This document shows positions 1 to 8,922 of a DNA stretch of 64,000 nucleotides, piece by piece (within the stretch, counting starts at the first letter, position 1; each line of letters starts with the position of its first letter). Location of the stretch: contig NC_134033.1 of NCBI RefSeq assembly GCF_964204645.1, positions 8,468,231 to 8,532,230 of the forward strand, given 5' to 3'. The translations under genes and the position numbers were made by a program. The notes under the pieces were generated by a model. That model was not told the DNA's origin. It saw only the letters and a program-made list of their open reading frames with translations, and searched no databases. Origin of the DNA: Tubulanus polymorphus. Lineage: Eukaryota > Nemertea > Palaeonemertea > Tubulaniformes > Tubulanidae.

Positions 1-640
1 ACATTCACAGCTGTTACAGCTGTTACTATGACGCCGAGACATATGAATCATTATTGCAAACGTGTAGAGAACACTCTAGAACCGGAACCAGATGACGTGG
101 CAAGAAATGAACAGACGCTGTAACATTGTGCTCAGGATATTCTATCTATTGAAACGAAATTAGGAGTTTATAGTTTACAATTCTAAATCTTAATGTAAGT
201 ACTGTTTTTTGTAGTTATTAGGGCTATTAAATATGAAACCTCTAGATATATTTAAGTGTATTTAGTAATCTTTTAGATGGCTAGAGTTGCCGCTAATATC
301 TTTTAGATTAATAAAACGCCATACGCATCAAGAAGTGATAGAGAAACTCAAGATACTCTTTCTGACTGAGGAATCAACAGCAATGGGGATATCGAACCAA
401 TAGAAATTAGCACAAGAAACACAAGAATCGCCAAAAGATCGACGAAGAAACTATATAAGAATTTCAAAAACATTAAGACTCCAATGATTAAGTTTAACAT
501 TTGTTGATGTAGTTAAATATTTACCAGCAATTGAAAAAATGTTTGTAATTATAAATTGTATTTATAGAAATCAAATGATGTATTGGAAGAAACGGCCGAA
601 CAACTTGTATAATGTATTGTGTAAATCCGATTGGTGAATT
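1..640. other. Left edge, no gene recognised
   Basis: No convincing complete gene is visible. Bases 1-123 on the + strand read as an open frame ending in TAA, which could be the tail of an exon or an element gene, but I do not recognise it. From about 180 the sequence becomes AT-rich like the Polinton body. No copy of the right-end repeat (AGTAATAGGGGTAATGGGC) is seen here, so the left terminus is outside the window or lost. Confidence 0.4.
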
Positions 641-647
641 TTTATGT

Positions 648-1013
648 TCGGTCGTTTCTATTCAGAATGAATATATAATTAGGATTAGCGCATGCGCATT
701 GATCAAAAGTGCGCACGAATGCGCGGTTTGCTCAGTGGTATGATTTAGATATTTCATGTCGGTTGTTTCTATTTACATAATTATATATTCATTATGTAAA
801 TATAATTATGATTAACGCATGCGCATTAAGCAAAAGCGCGCATGAATGCGCGGTTTGCCTAATGCGAACACTTTTAGATATTTCATGTCGGTTGTTTCTA
901 TTTTACACAATTTACATAATTATATATAATTATGATTAGCGCATGCGCATTAAGCAAAACCGCGCACGAATGCGCGGTTTTGCCCAGTGGTATTATTTAG
1001 ATATCAAGGAATC
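648..1013. repeat. Three tandem 113-128 bp units with GC-rich hairpins
   Basis: Three diverged units start near 648, 761 and 889. Each has the palindrome GCGCATGCGC, a CGCGCA-(4 nt)-TGCGCG hairpin and the tail TTTAGATAT. The third unit has a perfect stem, AAAACCGCGCA with its complement around the loop CGAA. The units lie directly upstream of the first element gene. They may be subterminal regulatory or replication sequence of the Polinton; that role is inference. Confidence 0.8.
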
Positions 1014-1130
1014 GAAACAACTTATCAAAAGCAGCGAGGAATGAAAAAGGATGACGTTGGTCGAAGAAACGGAAGAGGATTCTAAAATATTAACCAATTT
1101 AGTAAAAATACAATAATATAAGTATAATAA

Positions 1131-1820
1131 ATGGAACAAGAACAACCACAAATTATCAATATTACAAATAACACTGCCGGTGTTATAAATATATACTACA
1201 AGAAGTGTTCTAAATGTGAATTAGATAAATTAGCTTTAACAGAATTTAGTAAGCGTAAGATTAGCAAAGATGGTTTTCAATATTGCTGTAAAACTTGTTT
1301 TAAACTATATACCAAACAATACCGAGAAGATAACAACAAGAAGATAGAACATTATAATTATTATATGGCAGAATATATGAGAGAAAGATATCAAACAGAT
1401 CTTAATTTTAGATTGAACCAATGCTTAAGATCTAGATTAACACAATTATTCAACAAAGAAACACATTCAGAAACACTATCTAATCTATTGGGTTGTTCAG
1501 ATGAATTTCTCAAATCATGGATTACATTTCAATTCGATGATAAAATGAATATAGATAATTACGGGGATTATTACCATATTGATCACGTGTTACCAATATC
1601 TAGATTTAACATGAATGATGAATACAATAAAAAACTTATTTGGGGTTGGAAAAATTTAAGGCCTTTAGAAAAGAAAGAAAATCAAATAAAATCTAATAAA
1701 CTAGATTTACAGTTATATTTAGAACAGTTAACAAAGGCAAAGAAATTTATTGATCAATGGAACAATGATCCAAATAATGAACAATACGTTGAGGAATTTG
1801 ATATCAAGGATCCGAAATGA
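1131..1820 (+). CDS. HNH endonuclease with N-terminal zinc ribbon
   Basis: A 229-residue protein. Residues about 25-58 have paired cysteines (CSKC and CCKTC) in the zinc-binding layout common in phage and giant-virus HNH proteins, followed by a basic Y/R-rich helix. The HNH core is near residues 148-190: YHIDHVLPISRF, then WKNLRPLEKKENQIKSNK, giving the H-D-H and downstream N residues expected of a beta-beta-alpha-metal nuclease. It probably nicks or cuts DNA and may be a homing-type passenger or a replication/recombination factor. Intact. The ATG follows AGTATAATAA and lies just downstream of hairpin repeats. HNH genes are not core Polinton genes, so this may be an acquired cargo gene. Confidence 0.85.
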   Translation: MEQEQPQIINITNNTAGVINIYYKKCSKCELDKLALTEFSKRKISKDGFQYCCKTCFKLYTKQYREDNNKKIEHYNYYMAEYMRERYQTDLNFRLNQCLRSRLTQLFNKETHSETLSNLLGCSDEFLKSWITFQFDDKMNIDNYGDYYHIDHVLPISRFNMNDEYNKKLIWGWKNLRPLEKKENQIKSNKLDLQLYLEQLTKAKKFIDQWNNDPNNEQYVEEFDIKDPK

Positions 1821-2111
1821 CTTATCTGGACAGTTATAATTACTGCTCCTAATAGATAAACGAAAGTAGTGAGATATCAAATAGAATTAGAAACAATAAC
1901 TTCAACTAGCCATTATTTCTATTTTAATTTTTAATATTTTCTTTTACAATTCTTTTCAAAAGAGAATACTTTATATCGCAAATAAAAAATACTAAAAAAA
2001 CAATAACTAATACTAAAATTCTTTACCTTTAACTAACTAGTATTAATCTAAAGAGATACTGGTATCATTTTATAATACTTATATTTTTTTTCGCTTTTTT
2101 CTCTAATATAA

Positions 2112-2720
2112 ATGTCAAAGAAATCGAGTAAGAATAGTATTGATATTGAAAAGACATTAGATGATTTGGGTATAAGTGATAATAAAGACACAGCTGTAAC
2201 TAATTGTGCTCAAGTTAATTGTAATATAGATTATGAATACTATTTATATTGTAAGCATCATCTAGAACTATTGATTGCCGGTGGAAAAACTAAAGAGTTT
2301 TTAAATAGAATCATTACTTTTCAAGAACTAGACTCTATGAAACCAGATAAAGTAATAAAATATTTTAAGATTTATGAAGAAGCTAGATTAGCTAGAATAA
2401 ATGATTCTATTTCAGATGGTATTGTCAAATGTAATTCTAAGTTATGTAACCAGTTAATACCAATTGATGATGAAAATAAATTATATAGTGATTTGAAAAA
2501 TGACTACTTAGTTATGACTGAATTACAAAAATGGGTTGGTTATGCTTCATTCCAATTAGGATCGGTTATGACATTAATTTCTACTGGCGTCATAACATTT
2601 TCGAACATCAAGCCTATAGAATATAAATCAGGTAAGAACGAAACAGATGACGCTGTACTACAACCAAACGTCGAAACAGAAAATGAATCAGAACAAAAAT
2701 TAACTAAAATAAATGAGTGA
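2112..2720 (+). CDS. Polinton-associated membrane protein, unknown function
   Basis: A 202-residue intact frame. The middle (about 38-130) is a charged helical region with YLYCKHHLELL, and two cysteine pairs are seen (CAQVNC near 32 and CNSKLC near 108). A hydrophobic stretch at about 140-167 (WVGYASFQLGSVMTLISTG) is a likely membrane segment, followed by an acidic, polar tail. I recognise the type as recurring in invertebrate Polinton-like elements but know no assigned function. The start is set by a T-rich leader ending in TAATATAAATG. The last 8 bases overlap the next gene. Confidence 0.7.
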   Translation: MSKKSSKNSIDIEKTLDDLGISDNKDTAVTNCAQVNCNIDYEYYLYCKHHLELLIAGGKTKEFLNRIITFQELDSMKPDKVIKYFKIYEEARLARINDSISDGIVKCNSKLCNQLIPIDDENKLYSDLKNDYLVMTELQKWVGYASFQLGSVMTLISTGVITFSNIKPIEYKSGKNETDDAVLQPNVETENESEQKLTKINE

Positions 2721-3081
2721 TAGCGTTAAGAAGAAGCCTAGATCTGAAAAACAAATTATATGGGCAAGAGAATTAGGGAAAAGATCTTCAGAATTAAAAA
2801 AAGCTAAGAAAAAGAAATTAACTGATATAAATGAAACACAGACTTTATCTGATATTAATTCAAATAATAATCCATCTGATTCTTCTAATGCTGGAAGTAA
2901 TTATAAATTATATATTAAAATTGGATTAGTAACAGTTATTATATCATCCGGTGTAATATATAAATCAAAATTCAAATGTGATGATAAAGATGATTCCAAT
3001 GATAATAAACCTATCATACCAGAAAATAAATCAAATGATAAAGTCATTGAAAATAAACCAAGATTATTATTAATGGATTAA
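2713..3081 (+). CDS. Small basic single-pass membrane protein
   Basis: A 122-residue intact frame. Residues 1-40 are very lysine-rich (SEKQIIWARELGKRSSELKK then KKKK), a linker is Asn/Ser-rich, one membrane segment lies at about 66-83 (LYIKIGLVTVIISSGVIY), and the tail is acidic/lysine-rich. The ATG sits inside the end of the preceding gene (overlap 8 bp), typical of compact viral gene blocks. The basic N-terminus could bind nucleic acid; this is inference. Similar small proteins occur in other Polinton-like elements without known role. Confidence 0.65.
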   Translation: MSDSVKKKPRSEKQIIWARELGKRSSELKKAKKKKLTDINETQTLSDINSNNNPSDSSNAGSNYKLYIKIGLVTVIISSGVIYKSKFKCDDKDDSNDNKPIIPENKSNDKVIENKPRLLLMD

Positions 3082-3087
3082 AATAAG

Positions 3088-4203
3088 ATGAAAAAAGAAC
3101 AATATTTAAGAGATTTATATTATAACCCAGAAAGTGAAGTATCATATTCTAACGTTTCAGAATTATGGAATAAAATAATTAAATCTGATAATGAAAATGG
3201 TGCCGTACGGCACCCACATGGTGATATAAAATATAGTGAATTGAAATCATGGTTACAAAATCAACCAACATATCAAATCCACAAGAAAATGGATAAAACT
3301 TATTTAACAAGAAAAGTTATGGTTTCATATATCGATCAACAATGGCAAGCAGATTTAATTGACATGATGAACTTAGAGGAATACAACAAAGGATATTTCT
3401 GGATATTAAATGTTATAGACATATTCAGTAGATACGCATAGTCAATTCCAATCAAAAATAAAACTGGAATAGAAGTTACAAATGCTTTTAAGAATATATT
3501 TAAAGAAGCTATTCCAGATAAGATACAATTTGATGAAGGTAAGGAATTCTATAACAAACATTTCAAAAAACTATTATCTGATAACGATGTAAAATATTTT
3601 TCAACACATTCAGATAAAAAAGCATCTATTATAGAAAGATTTAATAAAACATTGAAAACTAGAATGTGGAAATATTTTACTGCTAATGAAACATATAAAT
3701 ATATCGATGTGTTAGATGATTTGGTGAAAGGTTATAATAATTCTAAACATAGTTCTATAAATATGAAACCTATACAAGCTAGAAAAGAAGATAATTCGGA
3801 AATAGTTTGGAATAATTTATATGGAGCATTTGTTACACATGATTTCGGAGAACCTAAATTTAAAATAGGACAACACCTAAGAATATCTAAATATAGAAAA
3901 ACATTTTATAAAGGTTATACCCCTAATTTTACAGAAGAAATATTTAAAATTAAAAAGATAATATTAACTAAACCTTTTGTTTATAAATAAGAAGATCTAA
4001 AAGATGAAGAAATATTAAGTTATTTCTATGAACAAGAAGTATCACTTGTACCAAATCCAGATGAAATAGAATACAAAATAGAAAAAGTATTGAAAACAAA
4101 AACTCTTAAAGGAAAAAAGTATTCTTTGGTGAAATATAAAGGATACGATGATAAATTTAATGAATGGATTTTATCTAGTAAAATTAAAAGAATAAATGAA
4201 TAA
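3088..4203 (+). pseudogene. Polinton retroviral-type integrase with chromodomain, two stops
   Basis: One reading frame runs from ATG 3088 to TAA 4201 but is cut by TAG at 3439 and TAA at 3988. Before the first stop is the integrase N-terminal part and the start of the catalytic core (QADLIDM, then the IDIFSRYA strand). The middle block has the second acid in IQFDEGKEF and the glutamate in IIERFNKTL, about 34 residues apart, close to the D35E spacing of DDE integrases. The last block is a chromodomain-like fold (YKIEKVL ... VKYKGYDD ... EW). It would join element ends to chromosomal DNA. The two stops should leave it inactive. It overlaps the ATPase start by 8 bases. The N-terminal part carries an in-frame palindromic insert at 3187-3228. 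Confidence 0.9.
3187..3228 (+). repeat. In-frame palindromic insert, copy A (integrase)
   Basis: Contains the perfect 16-bp palindrome GGTGCCGTACGGCACC at 3199-3214 inside coding sequence, giving residues ENGAVRHPHGD. The same 42-bp block, three mismatches, occurs in an unrelated gene of the element (5364-5405), also in coding phase. Confidence 0.85.
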
Positions 4204-4807
4204 AGATTTATTTATATTTGAACCGCATAATATGTTAATAACTGGAGTAACCAATTGTGGTAAAACACATTTCATATTAGACTTGTTAGAAACTGTTTAT
4301 AAAAACTATTTTGATAATATAGTATTATTTTGTCCAACGTATGAATTTAATCAAACTTATGATAGAAATATTACTAGAAATAATAAATTTATTATATTAG
4401 ATCCTAAAACAGTAAAAGAAAATTTAGATAATTGTATAAAAATAGCAATTGATACTTATAAAGGATCAAATACATTATTCATTATAGATGATTGCACAAA
4501 TTTACATGATTCAAAAGTGAGAGAAAGTGAGTTACGTTACTTAGCTTTCTCTGGGAGACATTTTGGGATAACAACATGGGTTTTAAATCAAAAATATAAT
4601 TCAATTGTTAAAGACTTTAGGGAGAATATAAGATTTCTAGTTTTATTTTATAACAAAGATAAAAAATCTATGCAACAATCATTGGAAGAAAATCAAATTA
4701 TACCTACTGAATTACATGATGAATATATGAATAAATTAAAGAATAATAAAGGTTCAAAATTATTACTGAGATTACAATTTCCCTATGAATATAAATTTAT
4801 AAAATAA
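4196..4807 (+). CDS. DNA-packaging ATPase (FtsK/HerA, A32-like)
   Basis: A 203-residue intact ATPase. Walker A is GVTNCGKTH at about residues 17-25, Walker B is TLFIIDDC at about 92-99. A conserved region after it (SGRHFGITTWVLNQKYNSI) matches the sensor region of Polinton and NCLDV packaging ATPases. By family, it pumps genome DNA into the capsid. It starts inside the integrase end (overlap 8 bases), and its 3' end is duplicated downstream with the AT-rich spacer. It is one of the undamaged core genes. Confidence 0.93.
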   Translation: MNKDLFIFEPHNMLITGVTNCGKTHFILDLLETVYKNYFDNIVLFCPTYEFNQTYDRNITRNNKFIILDPKTVKENLDNCIKIAIDTYKGSNTLFIIDDCTNLHDSKVRESELRYLAFSGRHFGITTWVLNQKYNSIVKDFRENIRFLVLFYNKDKKSMQQSLEENQIIPTELHDEYMNKLKNNKGSKLLLRLQFPYEYKFIK

Positions 4808-5150
4808 CTATTTGTATACCTATGTATCTAATACGTATTTAATACGTATCAAATACGTATTAAATACATTAATACTTAAAACCCCCTTTTTTAAAATAAA
4901 TATTATTCATATAATTTTCAACCAATTTATTTTTATTTTTTTCAACAAATATATGAATAAGTTTGAAAATAATAAAGGTTATTTATTATTACTGAGGTTT
5001 CAATATAAATTTAAAAAAGAAATATGATTTAAGGTATTTTCAAATGATACGTATTAGATACGTATTAGATATGTATTAAATACGTATTAGATACCTTAAT
5101 ACTTAAAACCCCCTTTTTTATTTACTATTATTTTATACAATTTTCAACCT
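4723..5150. repeat. Tandem duplication of ATPase 3' end plus ATACGTAT repeats
   Basis: Copy 1 (about 4723-4925) covers the last ATPase codons and spacer; copy 2 (about 4948-5150) repeats them in diverged form. Each copy contains the AATAATAAAGGTT-type coding segment, a cluster of self-complementary ATACGTAT/AATACGTATT units (4832-4870 and 5043-5095) and the tail CTTAAAACCCCCTTTTTT. The segment lies exactly between convergent gene blocks, so a bidirectional transcription terminator or hairpin-forming insulator is plausible but inferred. Confidence 0.85.
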
Positions 5151-5153
5151 TTA

Positions 5154-6041
5154 TTACTTTTTGAGTGTTAGATAATTACTTTCTGAATCACTTTCATCAT
5201 CACTCTCCAATTCATCATCAGACCCTAACAATTTATTCAAATGCTCTACCGTATCTTCATAAATAATTGGTTTATTGATATACTTATAAGTCATCTCAAC
5301 TATATCTTTATTTTGTGATTTAAGTTTGATAGAATCTTTATTATCAATATGCTTATCTGTTACTATATCACCATGTGGGTGCCATACGGCGCCATTTTCA
5401 TTATCATCTTTCTTAGTGTTTGACCTTAATATTGTATTTACAATGCTTGATTCTAGTATTTTTTTAGCAGCAGATAAATCTAATTCATCATTACTAGGTT
5501 CCTTAGATAAAAATTCACCTAATAAATCTTTATATAAATCTTTACCATCTACTTTTTTATTTGAAACAAACTTTGTAACATAATTAAATGGGTGTTCTAT
5601 AAATTCTCTTATACCAACACGATCTATTACATTAATAATATGTGAATTTGTATTCATATGATTATTCCAATTTGATGGAGCGTTTGAAAATTCACCTTTA
5701 CAATATTCACAATAATTTCTATTTTCACTAACATTTAATATTATTGCATTATTAGATGTAGAAGGTATTACATTATTAGATGTAGAAGGTATTGCATTAT
5801 TAGATGTAGAAGGTATTACATTATTAGATGTAGAAGGTATTACATTATTATCAATTACATTACTTAAATTATCAACAACACCACTTTTATTATTATCGAT
5901 TTCTATTAGTTTAGTTTTATAAATTTTGAAAATAGGATCAAATATCAAAGCTATATTACAAGGTATTACATAATACAAACCATCATTATTTTCATGTGTA
6001 TCGATGTATGGAATATGTTTATATACTTTACCTCCTTCCAT
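5154..6041 (-). CDS. C2H2-type zinc-finger protein with octapeptide repeats
   Basis: A 295-residue intact frame, last gene of the leftward block. Residues about 68-100 are four copies of NNVIPSTS (24-bp DNA units). A zinc finger follows at about 109-134 (CEYCKGEFSNAPSNWNNHM ... H, spacing C-x2-C-x12-H-x5-H). The C-terminal 20 residues are strongly acidic (DDELESDDESDSES). A palindromic insert at 5364-5405 adds ENGAVWHPHGD in frame. Function is unknown; a nucleic-acid-binding regulator is a guess. Start chosen at the ATG preceded by the polymerase-type upstream motif. Stop lies 4 bases from the duplicated spacer. Confidence 0.75.
   Translation of the reverse strand: MEGGKVYKHIPYIDTHENNDGLYYVIPCNIALIFDPIFKIYKTKLIEIDNNKSGVVDNLSNVIDNNVIPSTSNNVIPSTSNNAIPSTSNNVIPSTSNNAIILNVSENRNYCEYCKGEFSNAPSNWNNHMNTNSHIINVIDRVGIREFIEHPFNYVTKFVSNKKVDGKDLYKDLLGEFLSKEPSNDELDLSAAKKILESSIVNTILRSNTKKDDNENGAVWHPHGDIVTDKHIDNKDSIKLKSQNKDIVEMTYKYINKPIIYEDTVEHLNKLLGSDDELESDDESDSESNYLTLKK
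5364..5405 (-). repeat. In-frame palindromic insert, copy B (zinc-finger gene)
   Basis: Read on the minus strand this block is the near-identical partner of 3187-3228 in the integrase, including the flanks GATAATGAAAATGG and CCCACATGGTGATATA. It lies in coding phase and yields a similar peptide (W replaces R). Confidence 0.85.
5743..5838 (-). repeat. Four 24-bp coding repeats
   Basis: Four head-to-tail 24-bp units within the zinc-finger gene encode NN(V/A)IPSTS. Units are nearly identical, differing at the A/V codon, so the array is recent. Confidence 0.9.
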
Positions 6042-6063
6042 TTACATAATAAATTTTTATTAA
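6042..6063 (-). promoter_or_regulatory. Upstream motif, polymerase-type (class 2)
   Basis: Reads TTAATAAAAATTTATTATGT then AAATG on the minus strand, close to the motif before the PolB gene. Confidence 0.5.
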
Positions 6064-6073
6064 AGTTAAAATT

Positions 6074-7320
6074 TTAATACATAACACTATCTAATTGTGA
6101 ATTTACAATATTTAATTGTGCGTCAGATATAATATAAATGTGCATTTCAAAATTTTTGATTCCTTTATTCTTTGTCATGAATAATTGTATTCCATCTTTA
6201 GTGTTCTGTAATTTTTTTCCAGAACCATGTAATGAATTATCCTCTGTTGTTCTAAAATCTAACCATAATGCATATTTATTACCGGTATAATAATCAATTT
6301 GATTAATGTTACAATTTTCAGATGATTTTACTTTTTCATTCATAAAATGTTTTCTAATTTCTGGCCATTGATCAATCATTCTCATTCCTTGACAAAATAT
6401 TTTATTTGCTATTCCTTCGATAGTTATTTCTACTTTTGTTATTTCAGGATTATAATAATTATCAACATTTATTGCGCCATTAGTATATGTTGCAATGGTA
6501 AAAAATATTAATATACCTTTAATAGATCTTCTTGGGAAGTTAATATTCTCATTAATAATTTCATCATTTGCATTAATAGTTACAGTTTTAAATTTATCAA
6601 TATAATCATATAATAATGAAAATCCTTGATTGTATTTAGTTTGAATTATACTTGAAATATTTTCATCAGTTACTGTGTCATATTCTAAACATATATTCGA
6701 TAATTTATAACTCATTTCTTTATTAACGCTAGATATTACAATTTCATTTACAGGAGCAAATGTTATTTCGAATATAACGTCTTCTTGAATTGCGTATTTA
6801 TATAAAGGTGCATTGTTATTTATCAATTCAAAGTCTAATGGAATTTTATATTTGCTTCCATATATACTTTTTATCAATTTATCTACAGCATTAGTTAATA
6901 TTGCGCTATTAGCTTCTGATCTTAATTTATTTTGGTTTTCTGATTGGATGCCTTGAAATATCATATTATTTCTATTTTCTTTAGTTAACCATAAATCTTT
7001 ATAATGCATAAATAAATTATAATCATCTAATGAGAAAACTGTTTCTGGACCAATCTTTATTGTTAACTTTTTAATCAAATATCTCCCAACATTATCAACA
7101 ACATAATTATTATTATTACCGATTACTTTTATATCGGCTGATAAATAAATACTATTTGGAACATAAAAAGTATTTGTGTTAATCGAGGAATTCTAACATA
7201 TAAAGTTTCATCAGGATTAATATTAGAAGGGTTATGAGTAATTATATGATGTGATCTTTCTGCTTTAATAGCATTAGATATTCTATGATTCTTAGAAGGA
7301 TTGATATAACTCCCACTCAT
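6074..7320 (-). pseudogene. Polinton major capsid protein (double jelly roll), one frameshift
   Basis: The N-terminal segment (ATG at 7320; motifs HHIITHNPSNINPDETLYVR and IPRL) and the long C-terminal segment (from about 7180 to TAA near 6074) match the two parts of Polinton major capsid proteins. Diagnostic blocks are FPRRSIKGIL, YYNPEITKVEITIEG, ALWLDFRTTEDNSLHGSG and LQNTKDGIQL. They lie in different frames: one base was gained or lost at about 7175-7182, just after IPRL. The coding span is about 415 residues. By family it forms the hexagonal capsomers of an icosahedral capsid. It follows the coiled-coil protein gene by 20 bases and has a strong class 1 upstream motif. Confidence 0.93.
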
Positions 7321-7342
7321 TTATTTAACAAAAAAATTAATT
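7321..7342 (-). promoter_or_regulatory. Upstream motif, late-like (class 1), of MCP gene
   Basis: Minus strand reads AATTAATTTTTTTGTTAAAT before AAATG. T-run, 5-6 bases, then TAAATAAATG as in the other virion-block genes. Confidence 0.6.
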
Positions 7343-8805
7343 ATTTATTTTTTATCATGTTTACTAAACCAAAAATAATAGCACTTACAACTGTAATTAA
7401 AAATAAAATAATATGTTCAGCAGCAAAGTTAATAATGTTTCCTGCAGATTTCAATATAAAACCAACAATTGATGCAATAATTCCTGGCAATGCTGCAGCA
7501 GATTTCTTTGATAGTTCCCATAAATATTTTGCTAATTTCTTTAAACCATCTTTAACTTTATCTTGTATAGAATTATTATCTGGAGGTTTATCTGGTTTCT
7601 GGAGGTTTATCTGGTTTATTGGGAGTAGGAGTAGATTTCAAAGCATTTGATATAGCTAAACCAATTGTTGTAAATAACATAGTTACAGCTGTTAGAATTG
7701 AACGAATTGTTATTCCTTCAAACTTAAATAATAATTTTATTCTATCTTTTAGTGATATGTCAGAATTTGGTTTTAGTATTAACTCTTTAACAACAACTTT
7801 TAATCTATTAATACAATAATCATATGATTTTAATAATAATTTCATTTTTTCTTTCTGAAATTCTATGTTATATTCTAAATCATCAATTTCTTTTTCTAAA
7901 TATGCATTTCTTTTTTTAAATTCAATTTCTTCAATAACTTTAAATTCTCTATCTAATTTTAATTGTTCTAATTCTTTTCTGGTGTCAAATAATTTATTTT
8001 CTAAAGGTTTAATTTTATTATATCTAATATGTTTTTCGCGCGCAATTTTATCAGCTTCATTTCGTATACTTATCATTTCTCTAATTGTTTTTTTAGAAAA
8101 CATACTTAAAGCTTCTATTTCTTGATCTGTTGCATCAAGTAATCCATTCGGTAAAAGTTTTTCAGTTTGAACTTCGTTTGAGTTAAGTTTACTAGTTTTG
8201 GAAGTTTTATTCTGTTCAGAAGTTGTTTCCGGTTCTAAATTATTATCGATTGTTTCAAATAAGTCATTAATTCTTTGTTTAAATACTCTTTTATTTTGAT
8301 TTATTTCTTCTTGTGTTACATCTTCAATTTTATTACTATTTATTATTCTCTTAATTCTAGATAGTAATGAGTCAGACTTAAGCAAAGTTGATTTTGCTAT
8401 TATTTTGTCTTGATTTTTATAAGAGATGTTAATATAATAATCATCTTTCAATTTATAATAATATTCACCATCTAAAAACTTTAATTCTTGTACTAAAAGT
8501 CTGGCGCCTTTATCATTTATATTATATCCAGAATCTTTAAATACATGTTGAAAATCATACATAAATTCAATATTTTCTAAATTTTGTCTTGATAAACCTT
8601 GATTTTCATTTTCAGGATTTATTCTCGATCTAGTCCTTCTATCAAATTCATCTGTTGATGGGGCTTTAGAACCACTATCTGCTAAATTAGAATTATATGC
8701 TGATTCATCATCATTATCAATATAAGTTTCATTAAAATCAGGTTGTGGTTCATCACTTATACCAGGGGCGTCACCAAAAGTAACCAATGGAATTTCTTCA
8801 TCCAT
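7341..8805 (-). pseudogene. Coiled-coil, C-terminally membrane-anchored Polinton protein, frameshifted
   Basis: An open frame of 405 residues starts at ATG 8805. It has an acidic N-terminus, a long charged coiled coil at about 230-335, a hydrophobic segment near 367-390 (IRSILTAVTMLFTTIGLAI) and a Pro/Lys tail. A perfect 19-bp tandem duplication (7580-7617) then shifts the frame. The original continuation to TAA at 7341-7343 encodes an amphipathic region with KKSAAALPGIIASIVG and another hydrophobic segment, a pattern I know from the same Polinton protein elsewhere. Function unproven; position next to MCP and membrane segments suggest a virion or assembly protein. The shortened product would lack about 80 residues. 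Confidence 0.75.
7580..7617. repeat. 19-bp tandem duplication causing a frameshift
   Basis: Two perfect copies of CTGGAGGTTTATCTGGTTT lie head to tail at 7580-7598 and 7599-7617. Length 19 is not a multiple of three, so the duplication shifts the frame of the coiled-coil gene. Confidence 0.92.
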
Positions 8806-8827
8806 TTATATAATAAAAAAATTAAAA
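8806..8827 (-). promoter_or_regulatory. Upstream motif, late-like (class 1)
   Basis: Minus strand reads TTTTAATTTTTTTATTATAT before AAATG, start of the coiled-coil gene. Confidence 0.6.
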
Positions 8828-8922
8828 TTTAAAATATAATATTCAATATATAATATACAAGTTATAGCTAATTTTGCATTTTCATGGGATTTATTATCAT
8901 CATTTAGTTTAATTATATCATG

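Noticed and set aside
1-123. An exon of a known host gene at the left edge.
   Set aside because: An open frame exists but I recognise no family and no splice site; kept only as a remark.
4812-5027. A 71-residue gene after the ATPase.
   Set aside because: It is a translation of the duplicated ATPase tail and AT-rich repeats.
7285-8125. Rightward frames opposite the MCP and coiled-coil genes.
   Set aside because: They lie on the reverse strand of conserved genes and have low-complexity composition; shadows.
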